From positions 1 through 64,000 of the forward strand of contig NZ_MKVV01000081.1 of the NCBI RefSeq assembly GCF_001899645.1: a DNA stretch of 64,000 nt, written 5' to 3'. The translations under genes and the position numbers were made by a program. The notes under the pieces were generated by a model. It had not been told where the DNA came from, did not search any database, and worked only from the letters and a program-made list of their open reading frames with translations. Position 1 is the first letter of the stretch, and each line of letters starts with the position of its first letter. The stretch is from Pseudonocardia sp. 73-21 (GTDB lineage: Bacteria; Actinomycetota; Actinomycetes; Mycobacteriales; Pseudonocardiaceae). Shown one piece after another: positions 27,006-36,659 of this stretch.

Positions 27006-27962
27006 ATGTCGTCCAGAATCTTCGACGCGCACGGCACCTGCCTGCGCCGGGACGCGGTCCGGGAGCTCGGCGAGCACCGCGTGAGGTCCGCCGTGGAGTC
27101 CGGGGAGTTCGGCAGCCCGTTGCCCGGGGTGCTGGTCGATCCACGGCGCGCCGCCGAACCGGTCACGGTCATCGCGGCGGCCACGCGCTGGGCCGGTCCC
27201 GATGCCGTCGTGGCCGGCCGGAGCGCGGCGTTCCTCCACGGGTTCGACGCCGCCGACCCGACGCCCGTGCATCTCATGGTCCCCTACGGGAACCGCAGGC
27301 GGACGCGGCCTGGCGTCGCCGTCCACAACGGCCCGTCCCTGGCCGCAGACACGGTGTGGCTCGCGGGGCTCCCGGTGCTCGACGTCGAGCGCGTGGTGGT
27401 CGACGTGCTCTGCACCGCAGGCCCGGCGAGCGCCCTCGCCGTTGCCGACCAGGCGATGGCGGCGGTCGCCGCCGCGGCCCGGGAGGCCTTCCGGGCCCGT
27501 CTCGGCGAGCGGATCCGGCGACGGCCCGACCCGCGGGGAACCCGGATCGCCGCCACCCTGCTCGACCTCGCCACGGGACAGGCGGAGTCGCCCGCGGAGA
27601 GCTGGCTGCTGTGGGCGCTCGTCGATCTCGGCTTCCCGGTCCCCGAGGTCAACCACTGGGTGTGCAACCTCGACGGCACCCCGGTGTTCCGCGTCGATCT
27701 GTGCTGGCCCGCACTGCGGATCGCGGTGGAGTACTACGGCCATGTCGCCCACGTCGACCAGGTGGAGAAGGACGCCGTCCGGGTCGGGGAGCTCGAACGC
27801 CGTGGCTGGATCGTCGTCGTGGTCACCGCGGCCGACCTCGGTTCGGTCACGCGGATGGAGCGCGAGCTGCAGGAGGCGTTCCTGGCCCGCGGCCTCAACC
27901 TGCGTGACCGTGCCCGCAGGGCCCTGCGGCCGCGTCGCCACCGGGAGCGGTGGGTCGGGTGA
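27006..27962 (+). CDS. AbiEi-like N-terminal / DUF559 (VSR-like) protein
   Basis: FDAHGTCLRRDAVRELGEHRVRSAVESGEF...PGVLV; C-term RVDLCWPALRIAVEYYGHVAH...RRGWIVVVVTAADL. Confidence 0.75.
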   Translation: MSSRIFDAHGTCLRRDAVRELGEHRVRSAVESGEFGSPLPGVLVDPRRAAEPVTVIAAATRWAGPDAVVAGRSAAFLHGFDAADPTPVHLMVPYGNRRRTRPGVAVHNGPSLAADTVWLAGLPVLDVERVVVDVLCTAGPASALAVADQAMAAVAAAAREAFRARLGERIRRRPDPRGTRIAATLLDLATGQAESPAESWLLWALVDLGFPVPEVNHWVCNLDGTPVFRVDLCWPALRIAVEYYGHVAHVDQVEKDAVRVGELERRGWIVVVVTAADLGSVTRMERELQEAFLARGLNLRDRARRALRPRRHRERWVG

Positions 27963-27971
27963 CCGGCGGCG

Positions 27972-29276
27972 TCAGGAACGCAGGCCCGCCGCCACCGCGC
28001 GCAGGGCGGCCGTGGCCTCGGCGCGGTCCACCCGGGTCGGCTCGCCACCGGCCAGCACCTGCTCGCCGGCCACCCACACGTCGCGGACGAGCCGGGAGCC
28101 GCCCGCCCACACCAGGTTGGAGATCAGCTGCGCGTCGTCGCTCGGGTCGACGAACGTGGAGTGGTCCAGGTCGATGTGCACCAGATCGGCGCCGGTGCCG
28201 ACGGCCAGTGTGCCGAGGTCGTCGCGGCCCAGCGCCGCCGCGCCCTCCCTGGTGGCCATCAACAGCAGCTCCGCCGCCGTGAGTGCGGCCGCGTCCGCGC
28301 TGGTCACACGGGCGAGCAGGCCGGCGAGGCGGGCCTCGGCCCAGATGTCGAGGTCGTCACCGGACGCGGGCCCGTCCGTGCCCAGCCCGACGCGCACCCC
28401 GGCGCGGCGCAGGGCGGTGACCCGGGCGACGCCGGCCGCGAGCTTGGCGTTGGAGCCGGGGCAGTGCGCCACGGCCGCGCCGCGGGAGGCGAGTAGTGCG
28501 ATGTCGTCGTCGGAGAGCTGGACGGCGTGGGCGGCGAGCACCCGCCCGTCCAGCACGCCGAGCTTCTCCAGCAGCGCGGGCACCGAGCCGTGCTCGGCGC
28601 GCTGGGCCACGTCCTCCTCCGCGGCCTCGGCCACGTGGACGTGCAGCAGCGCACCGCGGGCCTGCGCGTGCTCGCCGATGGACGCGAGCGCCTCCGGCGG
28701 CAGCGTGTACGCGGAGTGCGGGCCGTAGCCGAGCTCGATGCGCCCGCCGGGACCCGAGCGCAGCCCCACGTCGTCGATGCGGGCGGAGATGTCGTCGCGC
28801 ATCTCCTCCCAGCTGCCCAGCCGGTCCCAGCCCGGCGCGGCGATGATGCCCGGGGTGAGCACGACGCGCGAGCCGACCGCCGTGACCGCGTCGATCACGG
28901 CGTCGGGGAAGAAGTACATCTCCGCGCTGGTGGTGCATCCGGTGCGCAGCAGCTCGACGCAGCCCGCCGTCATGCCTGCGTGCACGTCGGGGCCGGTGAG
29001 CCGTCCCTCGGCCGGCCACATGACGTCCATCAGCCAGCGCATCAGCGGCAGGTCACCGCCCATGCCGCGCAGCGGCGACATCGGCGTGTGGGCGTGGGTG
29101 TTGATCAGCCCGGGCAGCAGCGCCCCGGACAGCGCGGTGACGGTGTCGTCGCTCGGCGGGGCGTCGGCGGCGGGCCCGACCCACGTGATGTGGCCGTCCT
29201 CGACATCCACGACACCGTCGCGCAGCACCGAGCAGGCCTCGTCGCACGGGAGGACGACGGGAGCAGTGAACCTCAC
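27972..29276 (-). CDS. amidohydrolase family (TrzN/8-oxoguanine deaminase-like)
   Basis: LLPGLINTHAHTPMSPLRGMGGDLPLMRWL; LLHVHVAEAAEE; HCPGSNAKLAAG; LGTDGPASGDDLD. Confidence 0.9.
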   Translation of the reverse strand: MRFTAPVVLPCDEACSVLRDGVVDVEDGHITWVGPAADAPPSDDTVTALSGALLPGLINTHAHTPMSPLRGMGGDLPLMRWLMDVMWPAEGRLTGPDVHAGMTAGCVELLRTGCTTSAEMYFFPDAVIDAVTAVGSRVVLTPGIIAAPGWDRLGSWEEMRDDISARIDDVGLRSGPGGRIELGYGPHSAYTLPPEALASIGEHAQARGALLHVHVAEAAEEDVAQRAEHGSVPALLEKLGVLDGRVLAAHAVQLSDDDIALLASRGAAVAHCPGSNAKLAAGVARVTALRRAGVRVGLGTDGPASGDDLDIWAEARLAGLLARVTSADAAALTAAELLLMATREGAAALGRDDLGTLAVGTGADLVHIDLDHSTFVDPSDDAQLISNLVWAGGSRLVRDVWVAGEQVLAGGEPTRVDRAEATAALRAVAAGLRS

Positions 29277-29902
29277 CGCCGGGGCTCCAGCAGCGACCGC
29301 AGCGAGCGGAACGGCGGCAGCCAGGCACCCGTGTCGGGCAGGGCGTCGAGGGTGATGCGCGGCAGCGGCTCGCGGAACACGCCGTCGATGTCCTCGAGGT
29401 CCACGAACTCGAACACGTCGGAGGTGACCGCGAAGCTGGCGTGCTCCCGGAACCCGATGACCGTGACGTAGGTGCCGAGCTTCTGGAGCTCCTCGAGGGG
29501 CTCCTTGAACGCCCGCCCGTCCCCGGAGGCGACGACGACGTGCTCGAGCTGGCCCTCGTCGGCGCGGAGCTGGATGTGGGCCAGCATGTCGTCGTCGACG
29601 TCGGAGTCTTCGGTGATCTTGGGTTTGGCGAACACCGCGAAGCCGACGTTGCGCAGCGCCTCCACCCACGGCCGCACGACCTCGGTGCTGCCGGGCACGA
29701 CGTTGGTGAAGACGGTGGCCTCGGCGACGGCGTCGGGGCCCGCGAGGTCCAGCAGCCAGCGGCCCACCGCGTCGAAACGGGGGCGGAAGGCGGACGTGGG
29801 CCGGGCACCGAGGAGCGAGCCGAGGCTCATGTCCATGTTGGGCGCGTCCCAGACCAGCAGTACGCGGGGTGCGGGGCCCGTCGGGGCGATCGGGGCCGTC
29901 AT
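29273..29902 (-). CDS. NYN domain-containing protein
   Basis: VLLVWDAPNMDMSLGSLLG...SDVDDDMLAHIQL...HVVVASGDGRAFKEPLEELQKLGTYVTVIGF. Confidence 0.85.
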   Translation of the reverse strand: MTAPIAPTGPAPRVLLVWDAPNMDMSLGSLLGARPTSAFRPRFDAVGRWLLDLAGPDAVAEATVFTNVVPGSTEVVRPWVEALRNVGFAVFAKPKITEDSDVDDDMLAHIQLRADEGQLEHVVVASGDGRAFKEPLEELQKLGTYVTVIGFREHASFAVTSDVFEFVDLEDIDGVFREPLPRITLDALPDTGAWLPPFRSLRSLLEPRR

Positions 29903-29944
29903 GGGGCGAACCCTATCTCCTGATCAGCGGTTAGCATCCGGCCG

Positions 29945-30367
29945 GTGAACGGTGACGAGACGGCCCTGCGCACGGCCGAGGCGATGCAGCGCGCCGACAC
30001 CGCGGGCAACGGGGCCGGCGTGCGGGTGGTGGAGGTCGGACCGGGGCACGCCCGCACGGCGCTGACGGTCGAGCCCCGGCACGTCAACGGGCACGGGATC
30101 TGCCACGGCGGCTACATCTTCCTGCTCGCCGACTGCGCGCTGGCGTACGCCTGCAACAGCTACGGGATCTCCGCCGTGGCGGCCGGCGCCGACATCGCGT
30201 TCCTGCGGCCGGTGCTACTGGGGGCCGAGCTCGTCGCCGACGCGGTGGAGCGGGCCCGCACCGGGCGGTCCGGGCTGTACGACGTGACGGTGCGCGTCGA
30301 CGGGGTCGCCGTGGCCGAGTTCCGTGGCCGCACCCGCCAGGTCCCCGGCCTCGAGCCCCCCACCTGA
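29945..30367 (+). CDS. paaI: PaaI family hydroxyphenylacetyl-CoA thioesterase
   Basis: HVNGHGICHGGYIFLLADCALAYACNSYG; hotdog fold. Confidence 0.85.
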   Translation: MNGDETALRTAEAMQRADTAGNGAGVRVVEVGPGHARTALTVEPRHVNGHGICHGGYIFLLADCALAYACNSYGISAVAAGADIAFLRPVLLGAELVADAVERARTGRSGLYDVTVRVDGVAVAEFRGRTRQVPGLEPPT

Positions 30368-30426
30368 CGCCGACTCGCCCGCGGGAAACCGGCGACTCGC
30401 GGGCGGGAAACCGGCGACTCGCGGGT
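30367..30426 (-). repeat. 22-bp-period GCGAGTCG(C/G)CGGTTTCCCG tandem units, minus orientation
   Basis: cgccgactcgcccgcgggaaaccggcgactcgcgggcgggaaaccggcgactcgcggg. Confidence 0.75.
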
Positions 30427-31595
30427 CAGGACGGCTGGAGGTACGCCGGGCGGGTGTCGGGGTCGGGCTCGGTGTAGTACCGGTGGTACACCGGCGTCAG
30501 GCCGCCCGAGACCGGCGGCACGATCCAGCTCCAGTCGGCCGGGCAGCTGCGCCCGGCCTTCTCCTCCCGGGCCACGTGGGTGAGGAAGCGGCCCGACTCC
30601 GTGTGGTGGTCGGCCATCGTCACACCGGCCTCGTCGAACGAATGCTGCACGGCGCGCACCATCTCCACCAGCGCCCGGTCGCGCCACATCGTGCGCTCGG
30701 AGGTCATGTCCAGACCGAGGCGCTCCGCGACGACCGGCAGCAGGTCGTAGCGGTCGGCGTCGGCGAGGTTGCGGGCGCCGATCTCGGTGCCCAGGTACCA
30801 GCCGTTGAACGGCGCCGCGGGGTAGGTGACGCCGCCGACCTCCAGCGGCATGTTGCTGATGGCCGGCACCGCGTGCCAGCGCAGCCGCAGGTCGGCGAAC
30901 CAGGCGTGCTCGGGGTGGCTCAGCGCCACCTCGAGCACCGCATCGCGCGGCACGTCGAACAGCTCGGGGCCGCCCGTGGGACCCGAGATCATCAGCGGCA
31001 GGACGTCGAACCGGCCGGGTGGGGTGGGGCGTTCCCAGCCGAGGGCGACGGCCGTGTCGGTGAAGGCGGCGTACCGGCCGTCGCCGCGCACCTCGCCGCC
31101 CGGGGTGCGGTGGCCGGCGTAGCGGACGAGCTGGTCGTTGTGGATGCGCGGCCCGCGCTCACCGGGACGGTCGGGGGCGAAGATCGTGATGGTGGAGCGG
31201 ATCGCGCCGCCACGGGTGCTGTCCCGCAGGTGCTCCACGCACTCGACGGCGACGTCGGTGGGAGCGCTCACGTGCCGTCGGTCGCGGATCCGCAGGCTGT
31301 TCCAGTAGAGCCGGCCGATGCAGCGGGCCGAGTTGCGCCAGGCGACCCGGGCGCCGAACGACAGCTCCTCGAGCGTGTGGGTGTAGGTGCCCGTGCGCTC
31401 GATCTCGGCGGCGACCTGGCGCAGCCGACGCTCCAGCGTGATCGCGGGGGAGGTCTCGGCCTGGAACTGCTCCAGGAACTCCTGCGCCGCGGCCGGGTCG
31501 ACGGACCCGGGGGCAGGAGGGCGCTGCGGATCCGCACCGGAGACCGGGCAACGGGGTTCGGGCAGCGCGGTCGGACGGGCGACGAGCGACGTCAC
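30426..31595 (-). CDS. nos: bacterial nitric oxide synthase oxygenase
   Basis: VAWRNSARCIGRLYWNSL heme-Cys motif; GWYLGTEIGARNLADADRYDLLPVVAERL; ADHHTESGRFLTHVAREEKAGRSCPADWSWIVPP. Confidence 0.95.
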   Translation of the reverse strand: MTSLVARPTALPEPRCPVSGADPQRPPAPGSVDPAAAQEFLEQFQAETSPAITLERRLRQVAAEIERTGTYTHTLEELSFGARVAWRNSARCIGRLYWNSLRIRDRRHVSAPTDVAVECVEHLRDSTRGGAIRSTITIFAPDRPGERGPRIHNDQLVRYAGHRTPGGEVRGDGRYAAFTDTAVALGWERPTPPGRFDVLPLMISGPTGGPELFDVPRDAVLEVALSHPEHAWFADLRLRWHAVPAISNMPLEVGGVTYPAAPFNGWYLGTEIGARNLADADRYDLLPVVAERLGLDMTSERTMWRDRALVEMVRAVQHSFDEAGVTMADHHTESGRFLTHVAREEKAGRSCPADWSWIVPPVSGGLTPVYHRYYTEPDPDTRPAYLQPS

Positions 31596-31730
31596 ACACT
31601 CTCCTCGGTGGCGCCCATCAGGACGATGCCGGGCAACACGACGCCCGGTGACCCCACGTACCTGGTCACCCGAACCTCCACATCGTCCTGTCTCCGGCCC
31701 CCACCGGGAACCCACGCACTTCTTACACGC

Positions 31731-32447
31731 TCACGGTCTGTGATCGGAAGGTGGCCCGCTGGTGTCACGGCGGAACAGAAGGTCATGCACGTCACGGCCC
31801 TCGACGCGGGCGCGCTGCTCGAACTTGGTGACGGGCCGCCACCCGGGTCGCGCAATCCAGCCCTCGGACTCGTCCGATGCGGTGTTGCAGAGGAGTGGTT
31901 CCGCGGTGCAGACGGCACGCATCTGGGTGGCGTAGTCGTCCCAGTCGGTGGCCAGGTGCAGGGTCCCCCCGGGTCGCAACCGGGACGCGACGAGGGCCAC
32001 GACGTCCGGCTGCACGAGCCGCCGCTTGCGGTGCTTGCGCTTGGGCCACGGGTCGGGGAAGTAGATGCGGACGCCGTCGAGGGAGCCCTCCGGCACGCGG
32101 TCGCGCAGCAGGGCCACGGCGTCGCCCCGCAGGAGGGCGAGGTTGGTCAGCCCGGCGTCGTCGGCGCGCATCAGCAGCTGCGCGAGCCCGGGCTCGAACA
32201 CCTCGACGGCGACGTGGTCCACCTCGGGGGCCGCGGCGGCCATCGCGGCCGTCGACTCCCCCATGCCCGAGCCGATCTCCAGGATCAGCGGGGCGGTGCG
32301 CCCGAACCAGGCGGCCGGGTCCCACGACGGCAGATCGACGACGTCGCGGCCGCGCACCGACCACCAGCGGTCCCACGCGGCCTGCTGCCCCTCGGTGAGG
32401 CGGGCCCGGTGGTGGACGAAGCTGGTGATCGGTGGGTGCTCAGCCAC
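31731..32447 (-). CDS. trmB: tRNA (guanine-N7)-methyltransferase
   Basis: LILEIGSGMGEST...VAVEVFEPG...IYFPDPWPKRKHRKRRLVQ. Confidence 0.95.
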   Translation of the reverse strand: MAEHPPITSFVHHRARLTEGQQAAWDRWWSVRGRDVVDLPSWDPAAWFGRTAPLILEIGSGMGESTAAMAAAAPEVDHVAVEVFEPGLAQLLMRADDAGLTNLALLRGDAVALLRDRVPEGSLDGVRIYFPDPWPKRKHRKRRLVQPDVVALVASRLRPGGTLHLATDWDDYATQMRAVCTAEPLLCNTASDESEGWIARPGWRPVTKFEQRARVEGRDVHDLLFRRDTSGPPSDHRP

Positions 32448-33462
32448 GCCCGTGCGGAGCGGCGGCGGGCAGGCGCACGCCCGCCGTGGCCCCGGGGAGC
32501 TTGCCGCGCAGGTAACCGGCACTGGTGAACCCGAGCGCGACGACGACGGCCGCCGCCGACGTCACCCGCTTCTGCTTCAGCTCGCGCACCACCGCGCCGG
32601 GCAGGATCCTCGCGACGTAGCCGCGCTCGGTGGACAGTGCGTCGTCGCTGCCCACGAGCTTCGACACCGCGGCCTTCGACAGCCCCTCTGCCCAGCACCG
32701 CCGGCGCAGGTAGGCCCACTCGACGCGGTCCGGGCTCACGCGGTGGTCGACGGCCGCGCCCGGCTCGAACACGATGCGGATCTTCTCCCCCGCGGTGCCG
32801 TAGACCTGGCGGGCGCGGATGCAGAGCTCCGTCTCCTCGCAGCCCAGGGGGTTCTTGCCGATGCGGCCGATGTCCTCGGCGAAGCCGCCGACGCGCCCGA
32901 ACACCTCGCGGCGGAAGGACATGTTGCAGCCCATGAGGTTGCGCACCTCGGCCTGCTCGGTGGGCTGGCCGGTGTAGGTGCAGCCGACGATCCAGTCCAG
33001 CTCGCCCGTGGCGTCGCCGTCGGCGGGGGCGGAGCCGGGGAGCACGCGGGGCCGCGCGTCGATGCGGGCGCCCGCCGTGCTGCGGCGCACCGGCCAGCGC
33101 GGGTGCGCGACGCCGCCGACGGCCATCACCGTGGGGTCGGAGTAGGGCTCCAGCAGCGCGGCGAGCCAGCCCGGCCGGGCCGCCGCGTCGTCGTCGAGGA
33201 ACACCACGACGTCACCGGACGCCGCCTCGACCGCCGTGTTGCGGGCGCCGGAGAGGCCCTGCTTCTTGCTGTTGGGCAGCACCCGAACCCCGCGGGGGCC
33301 GAACGCCTGCTGGGCGCGCGAGAGCAGCGCCGCGTTGTGGTCGACGAGCACGATGATCTCGGCGGCCTGCACGTCCTGCGCCACGACCGAGTCGACGGCG
33401 TCGACGATGTCGTCCCATCGTTTCTCGGTGTAGACACAGATCACGACGGTGGCGGTCGGCAC
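32440..33462 (-). CDS. family 2 glycosyltransferase
   Basis: VVICVYTEKRWDDIVDAVDSV...VVFLDDDAAARPGWLAAL...GCNMSFRREVF. Confidence 0.9.
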   Translation of the reverse strand: MPTATVVICVYTEKRWDDIVDAVDSVVAQDVQAAEIIVLVDHNAALLSRAQQAFGPRGVRVLPNSKKQGLSGARNTAVEAASGDVVVFLDDDAAARPGWLAALLEPYSDPTVMAVGGVAHPRWPVRRSTAGARIDARPRVLPGSAPADGDATGELDWIVGCTYTGQPTEQAEVRNLMGCNMSFRREVFGRVGGFAEDIGRIGKNPLGCEETELCIRARQVYGTAGEKIRIVFEPGAAVDHRVSPDRVEWAYLRRRCWAEGLSKAAVSKLVGSDDALSTERGYVARILPGAVVRELKQKRVTSAAAVVVALGFTSAGYLRGKLPGATAGVRLPAAAPHGRG

Positions 33463-33485
33463 GGGACTCTCCTGGAACGGCGGGA

Positions 33486-34343
33486 CTAGCGGCGGCTGGA
33501 CTGGCGACGGTGCTCCGACATGAGCGTACGGAGCACCCGCGCGCCGTCGACGAAGGTCCTGAGGTTGGTCTCGCCGAACATCCGCTGCCGTTCCATCGAC
33601 GGCACCTCGGTGATCTTCAGGCGGGCCGTGGCGATCCGGCAGTTGAGCACCGTCTCGATCTCGAAGCCGTCGCCCCAGAGCATGCCCTCGGCGGGCGCCG
33701 GCGCGTCGATGGGCGGCAGGTCCAGCAACGGCAGCACGTCGGCCCAGAAGGCGTTGTAGCCATAGCAGAGGTCGGTGTAGGACGTGCCGAACAGCGCGTT
33801 GGCGACGCCGTTGAGGCCGAAGTTCCCGGTCTTGCGCAGCAGCGTGATGTCGTCGCTGCCGCCGCCCGTGGCGAACCGGCTGCCCTTGGCGAAGTCGGCG
33901 CCGGCCACGAGTGCCTCGACGAAGCGCGGGATCTCGGCGGGGTCGGCCGAGCCGTCGGCGTCGAACATGACGACGACGTCGCCGGTGACCGCGGCGAAAC
34001 CGCAGGCCATGGCGTTGCCCTTGCCCTTGCGGGTCTGGGTGATGGTCTTCACCGACGGCAGCACGCGGCGCGCGACGTCCAGCGAGCCGTCGGTGGAGTT
34101 GCCGTCGACGACGATGATCTCGTGCACCGCCGGGCGCACGGCCGCGATCGCGGGCAGGATGACCTCGAGGTTGCGGGCCTCGTTGCGGGTGGGCACCACG
34201 ACGCTGACGGTCGGGTACGCGGAACGCCCCTGGTGTGGTCGGGGGCTCGGGCGGCGAAGCGCACGTGGGGCCGTCTCGTGGGACGGCGCGTAGTGCGCCG
34301 GCACCGCGGGAACGGCCGGACGGGCGGGCAGTACGGCGCTCAC
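33486..34343 (-). CDS. family 2 glycosyltransferase (dolichol-phosphate-sugar synthase-like)
   Basis: VSVVVPTRNEARNLEVILPAI...EIIVVDGNSTDGSLDVARRVLP...VVVMFDADGSADPAEIPRFVEAL. Confidence 0.9.
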   Translation of the reverse strand: MSAVLPARPAVPAVPAHYAPSHETAPRALRRPSPRPHQGRSAYPTVSVVVPTRNEARNLEVILPAIAAVRPAVHEIIVVDGNSTDGSLDVARRVLPSVKTITQTRKGKGNAMACGFAAVTGDVVVMFDADGSADPAEIPRFVEALVAGADFAKGSRFATGGGSDDITLLRKTGNFGLNGVANALFGTSYTDLCYGYNAFWADVLPLLDLPPIDAPAPAEGMLWGDGFEIETVLNCRIATARLKITEVPSMERQRMFGETNLRTFVDGARVLRTLMSEHRRQSSRR

Positions 34344-34509
34344 ACAACCTCCAGACAGGTCCGCTCACCAGGTGCAACGACGCCCCATCCGCGGAGATGC
34401 GGGTGAACACGAACGCAACACTGATGGTGGGACACGTGATCGAACCGTGACCGATATGCGGTAGTCGTACGCATTCCCCCGGACGCCCCGGGGCGCCATC
34501 CTCGCGGGT

Positions 34510-36609
34510 ATGCGCACACCGCCTGGTACCGCCGACCCCATCGCGGCTCTCGCCGAGGAGCTGGGGCGGATCGGTCGCCGACTCGACGGCATGGGTACGG
34601 AACTGCTCGCGTTGAACTCGCCCGGACAGGCGGGCCCGGCCGGTCCGGCAGAGCCCGGACCGGAGCCGGGAGCGGCAGCGTGGTCACGTCAGGTAGACGC
34701 CCCGGCCGGGGAGAGGGTTGCCTCAGATCTCGATCCGGTTTCGGACGGCGGGGCGAACGGGGCCGGTGCGACGACGGGTGCCGCCCAGGTCGGCGGGACG
34801 AAAGGGACCGAGCGGCCGGCTGCGACAGTGACGGGCGCCACACCCGGGGCGCCCGGCCCGTACCGCGGCGGGCCGCCGGCCGCGGCCGGCTGGGCCGGCC
34901 CGGTCCCGCCCCCGTATCCGGCTGGCCCGTACCCGCCCGCCGGCCACCCGCAGCCGGGCTACGCGCAGCCCGGCTATCCGCAGGTCGCGTTCGCGCCGAA
35001 TCCCTACGGGCCGCCGGCCGGACCGGCGCCACAGCCGAAGCAGCGCGTGTCCAGCGCCCTGTCGGGAGCCCGGCTGCTGGCGTGGGTCGGTGGCGCGGTC
35101 ACCCTGCTCGGCGTCGTGATGCTGCTGGTGCTGGCGGCGTCGCGGGGCTGGTTCTCGATCGAGGTCCGGCTCATCGCCGGGGCGGTGCTCGGCGCGGCTC
35201 TCGTCGGCGTCGGTGCCTGGTTGCACCGTCGCGAGACGGCCCGCGCCGGTGCGCTGGCGTTGGCGGCCACCGGTTTCGCCACGCTCTACCTGGTGACCGC
35301 GGCCGCCACGGCCGGCTACGGGTACCTCCCGGCCGTGCCGGCGCTGGTGATCGCGCTGCTCGTCGCCGGGGCCGGTCTCGCGATCGCCGACCGCTGGCGC
35401 TCCCAGCTGCTCGGGGCCGCGGTCACCGGCGGCGCCGCGCTGCTCGCCCCCGCGGTGGCGCACGACTGGCTGCTGGTGGCGCTCGTGCTCGTCCTCCAGG
35501 TGGCCTCCGTGGCGGTGGTGCTGCGCCGCAGCTGGCCCGTGCTGATGCTGGTGGCCGCGGCCGGTCCGGTCCTCTACGGCTCGATCGTGGTGGCGGGCTA
35601 CACGGGCGGGGGCGCCGGTGACCGGGCCACCGCGATCGGTCTGGCGCTGGCCGTGCTGACCGTCGCGACCGGCACGGCCGTGCCCGCCGCCCGGCGGCTG
35701 CCCGTCGGACCGGTCGGGGTGCTCGTCGGCGCGGCGTCGTCGGCGACGCTGGTGGTGGGTGTCGGTCTCGCCGGCTGGGGCGGTGCCGCCGTCGTCGCGG
35801 CCGGGGCCCTGGTGATGGCGGGCTTCGCGGCCCTGCCGGGCCTGGACCGGCGGCTGCGCACCGTCGCGGCCACCGCCGCCGTGCTCGGCCTCCTCGTCGC
35901 GACGGGCACCGCGCTCGACGGGCGCGGGTCCACCGTCACGCTCGTCGTGCTGGCGGAGGCGATCGTGGCCGGCGTGCTCGCGGCCGTGCTCCGCAGCAGG
36001 TTCGCGCTGGTCACGAGCATGGTGTTCGGCGGGCTCGCCGTGATATCCGCGCTGGTGGACGCCGCGCCGCTCGGCGCCCTCGTCCGGTTCCCGGCCCCGC
36101 CCTACATCGTGGACGGCCTCGCCGACACCGGCCGGCTGGTCTCCGCCGCGTCGGTCTCGGCGCTGGTGCTGGTGCTCGCCGGCACGCTGCTCGTCTCCGG
36201 TGGGAAGGTCGGCTGGGTCCGACCGGACGCGTCCGCCGCGGCGCTGTGGGTGCCGATCGGGCTGGTCGGGCTGTACGGCGCGGCCGGGCTCGTCGTCGAG
36301 CCGGCCCTGCTCGTCTCGCCCGACCGCACCGGCTTCACCGCCGGCCACGCGCTGGTCACGGTCTCCTGGACGGTCGCGGCGCTCGTCCTGCTCGCGCGGG
36401 GCATCAGCCGACCGGCGCTGCGCGTCGCCGGGCTGGTGCTGGTGGCCGCGGCCGTGGCGAAGCTGGTGCTGTTCGACCTCGTCGCGCTCGACGGGTTCGC
36501 CCGTGTCGGCGCGTTCCTCGGGGCCGGGCTGGTCCTGCTGGCGGCCGGTACCCGCTACACGCGGCTGGTGGCGGAGGCCGAGCGGGACGCCGCTGCGCCA
36601 CCCGGGTGA
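34510..36609 (+). CDS. DUF2339-like multi-TM membrane protein
   Basis: Pro/Gly/Tyr-rich N-term then many TM helices; LLAWVGGAVTLLGVVMLLVLAASRGWF. Confidence 0.75.
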   Translation: MRTPPGTADPIAALAEELGRIGRRLDGMGTELLALNSPGQAGPAGPAEPGPEPGAAAWSRQVDAPAGERVASDLDPVSDGGANGAGATTGAAQVGGTKGTERPAATVTGATPGAPGPYRGGPPAAAGWAGPVPPPYPAGPYPPAGHPQPGYAQPGYPQVAFAPNPYGPPAGPAPQPKQRVSSALSGARLLAWVGGAVTLLGVVMLLVLAASRGWFSIEVRLIAGAVLGAALVGVGAWLHRRETARAGALALAATGFATLYLVTAAATAGYGYLPAVPALVIALLVAGAGLAIADRWRSQLLGAAVTGGAALLAPAVAHDWLLVALVLVLQVASVAVVLRRSWPVLMLVAAAGPVLYGSIVVAGYTGGGAGDRATAIGLALAVLTVATGTAVPAARRLPVGPVGVLVGAASSATLVVGVGLAGWGGAAVVAAGALVMAGFAALPGLDRRLRTVAATAAVLGLLVATGTALDGRGSTVTLVVLAEAIVAGVLAAVLRSRFALVTSMVFGGLAVISALVDAAPLGALVRFPAPPYIVDGLADTGRLVSAASVSALVLVLAGTLLVSGGKVGWVRPDASAAALWVPIGLVGLYGAAGLVVEPALLVSPDRTGFTAGHALVTVSWTVAALVLLARGISRPALRVAGLVLVAAAVAKLVLFDLVALDGFARVGAFLGAGLVLLAAGTRYTRLVAEAERDAAAPPG

Positions 36610-36659
36610 CGAGGGTCTGTTCCGGCCCGGGATCGGACCCGGGCTGGGACGCTCGTCGC

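Noticed and set aside
34960-35030. PGY-type tandem repeat as a mobile element
   Set aside because: Short Pro/Gly/Tyr-rich disordered N-terminus typical of actinobacterial membrane proteins.
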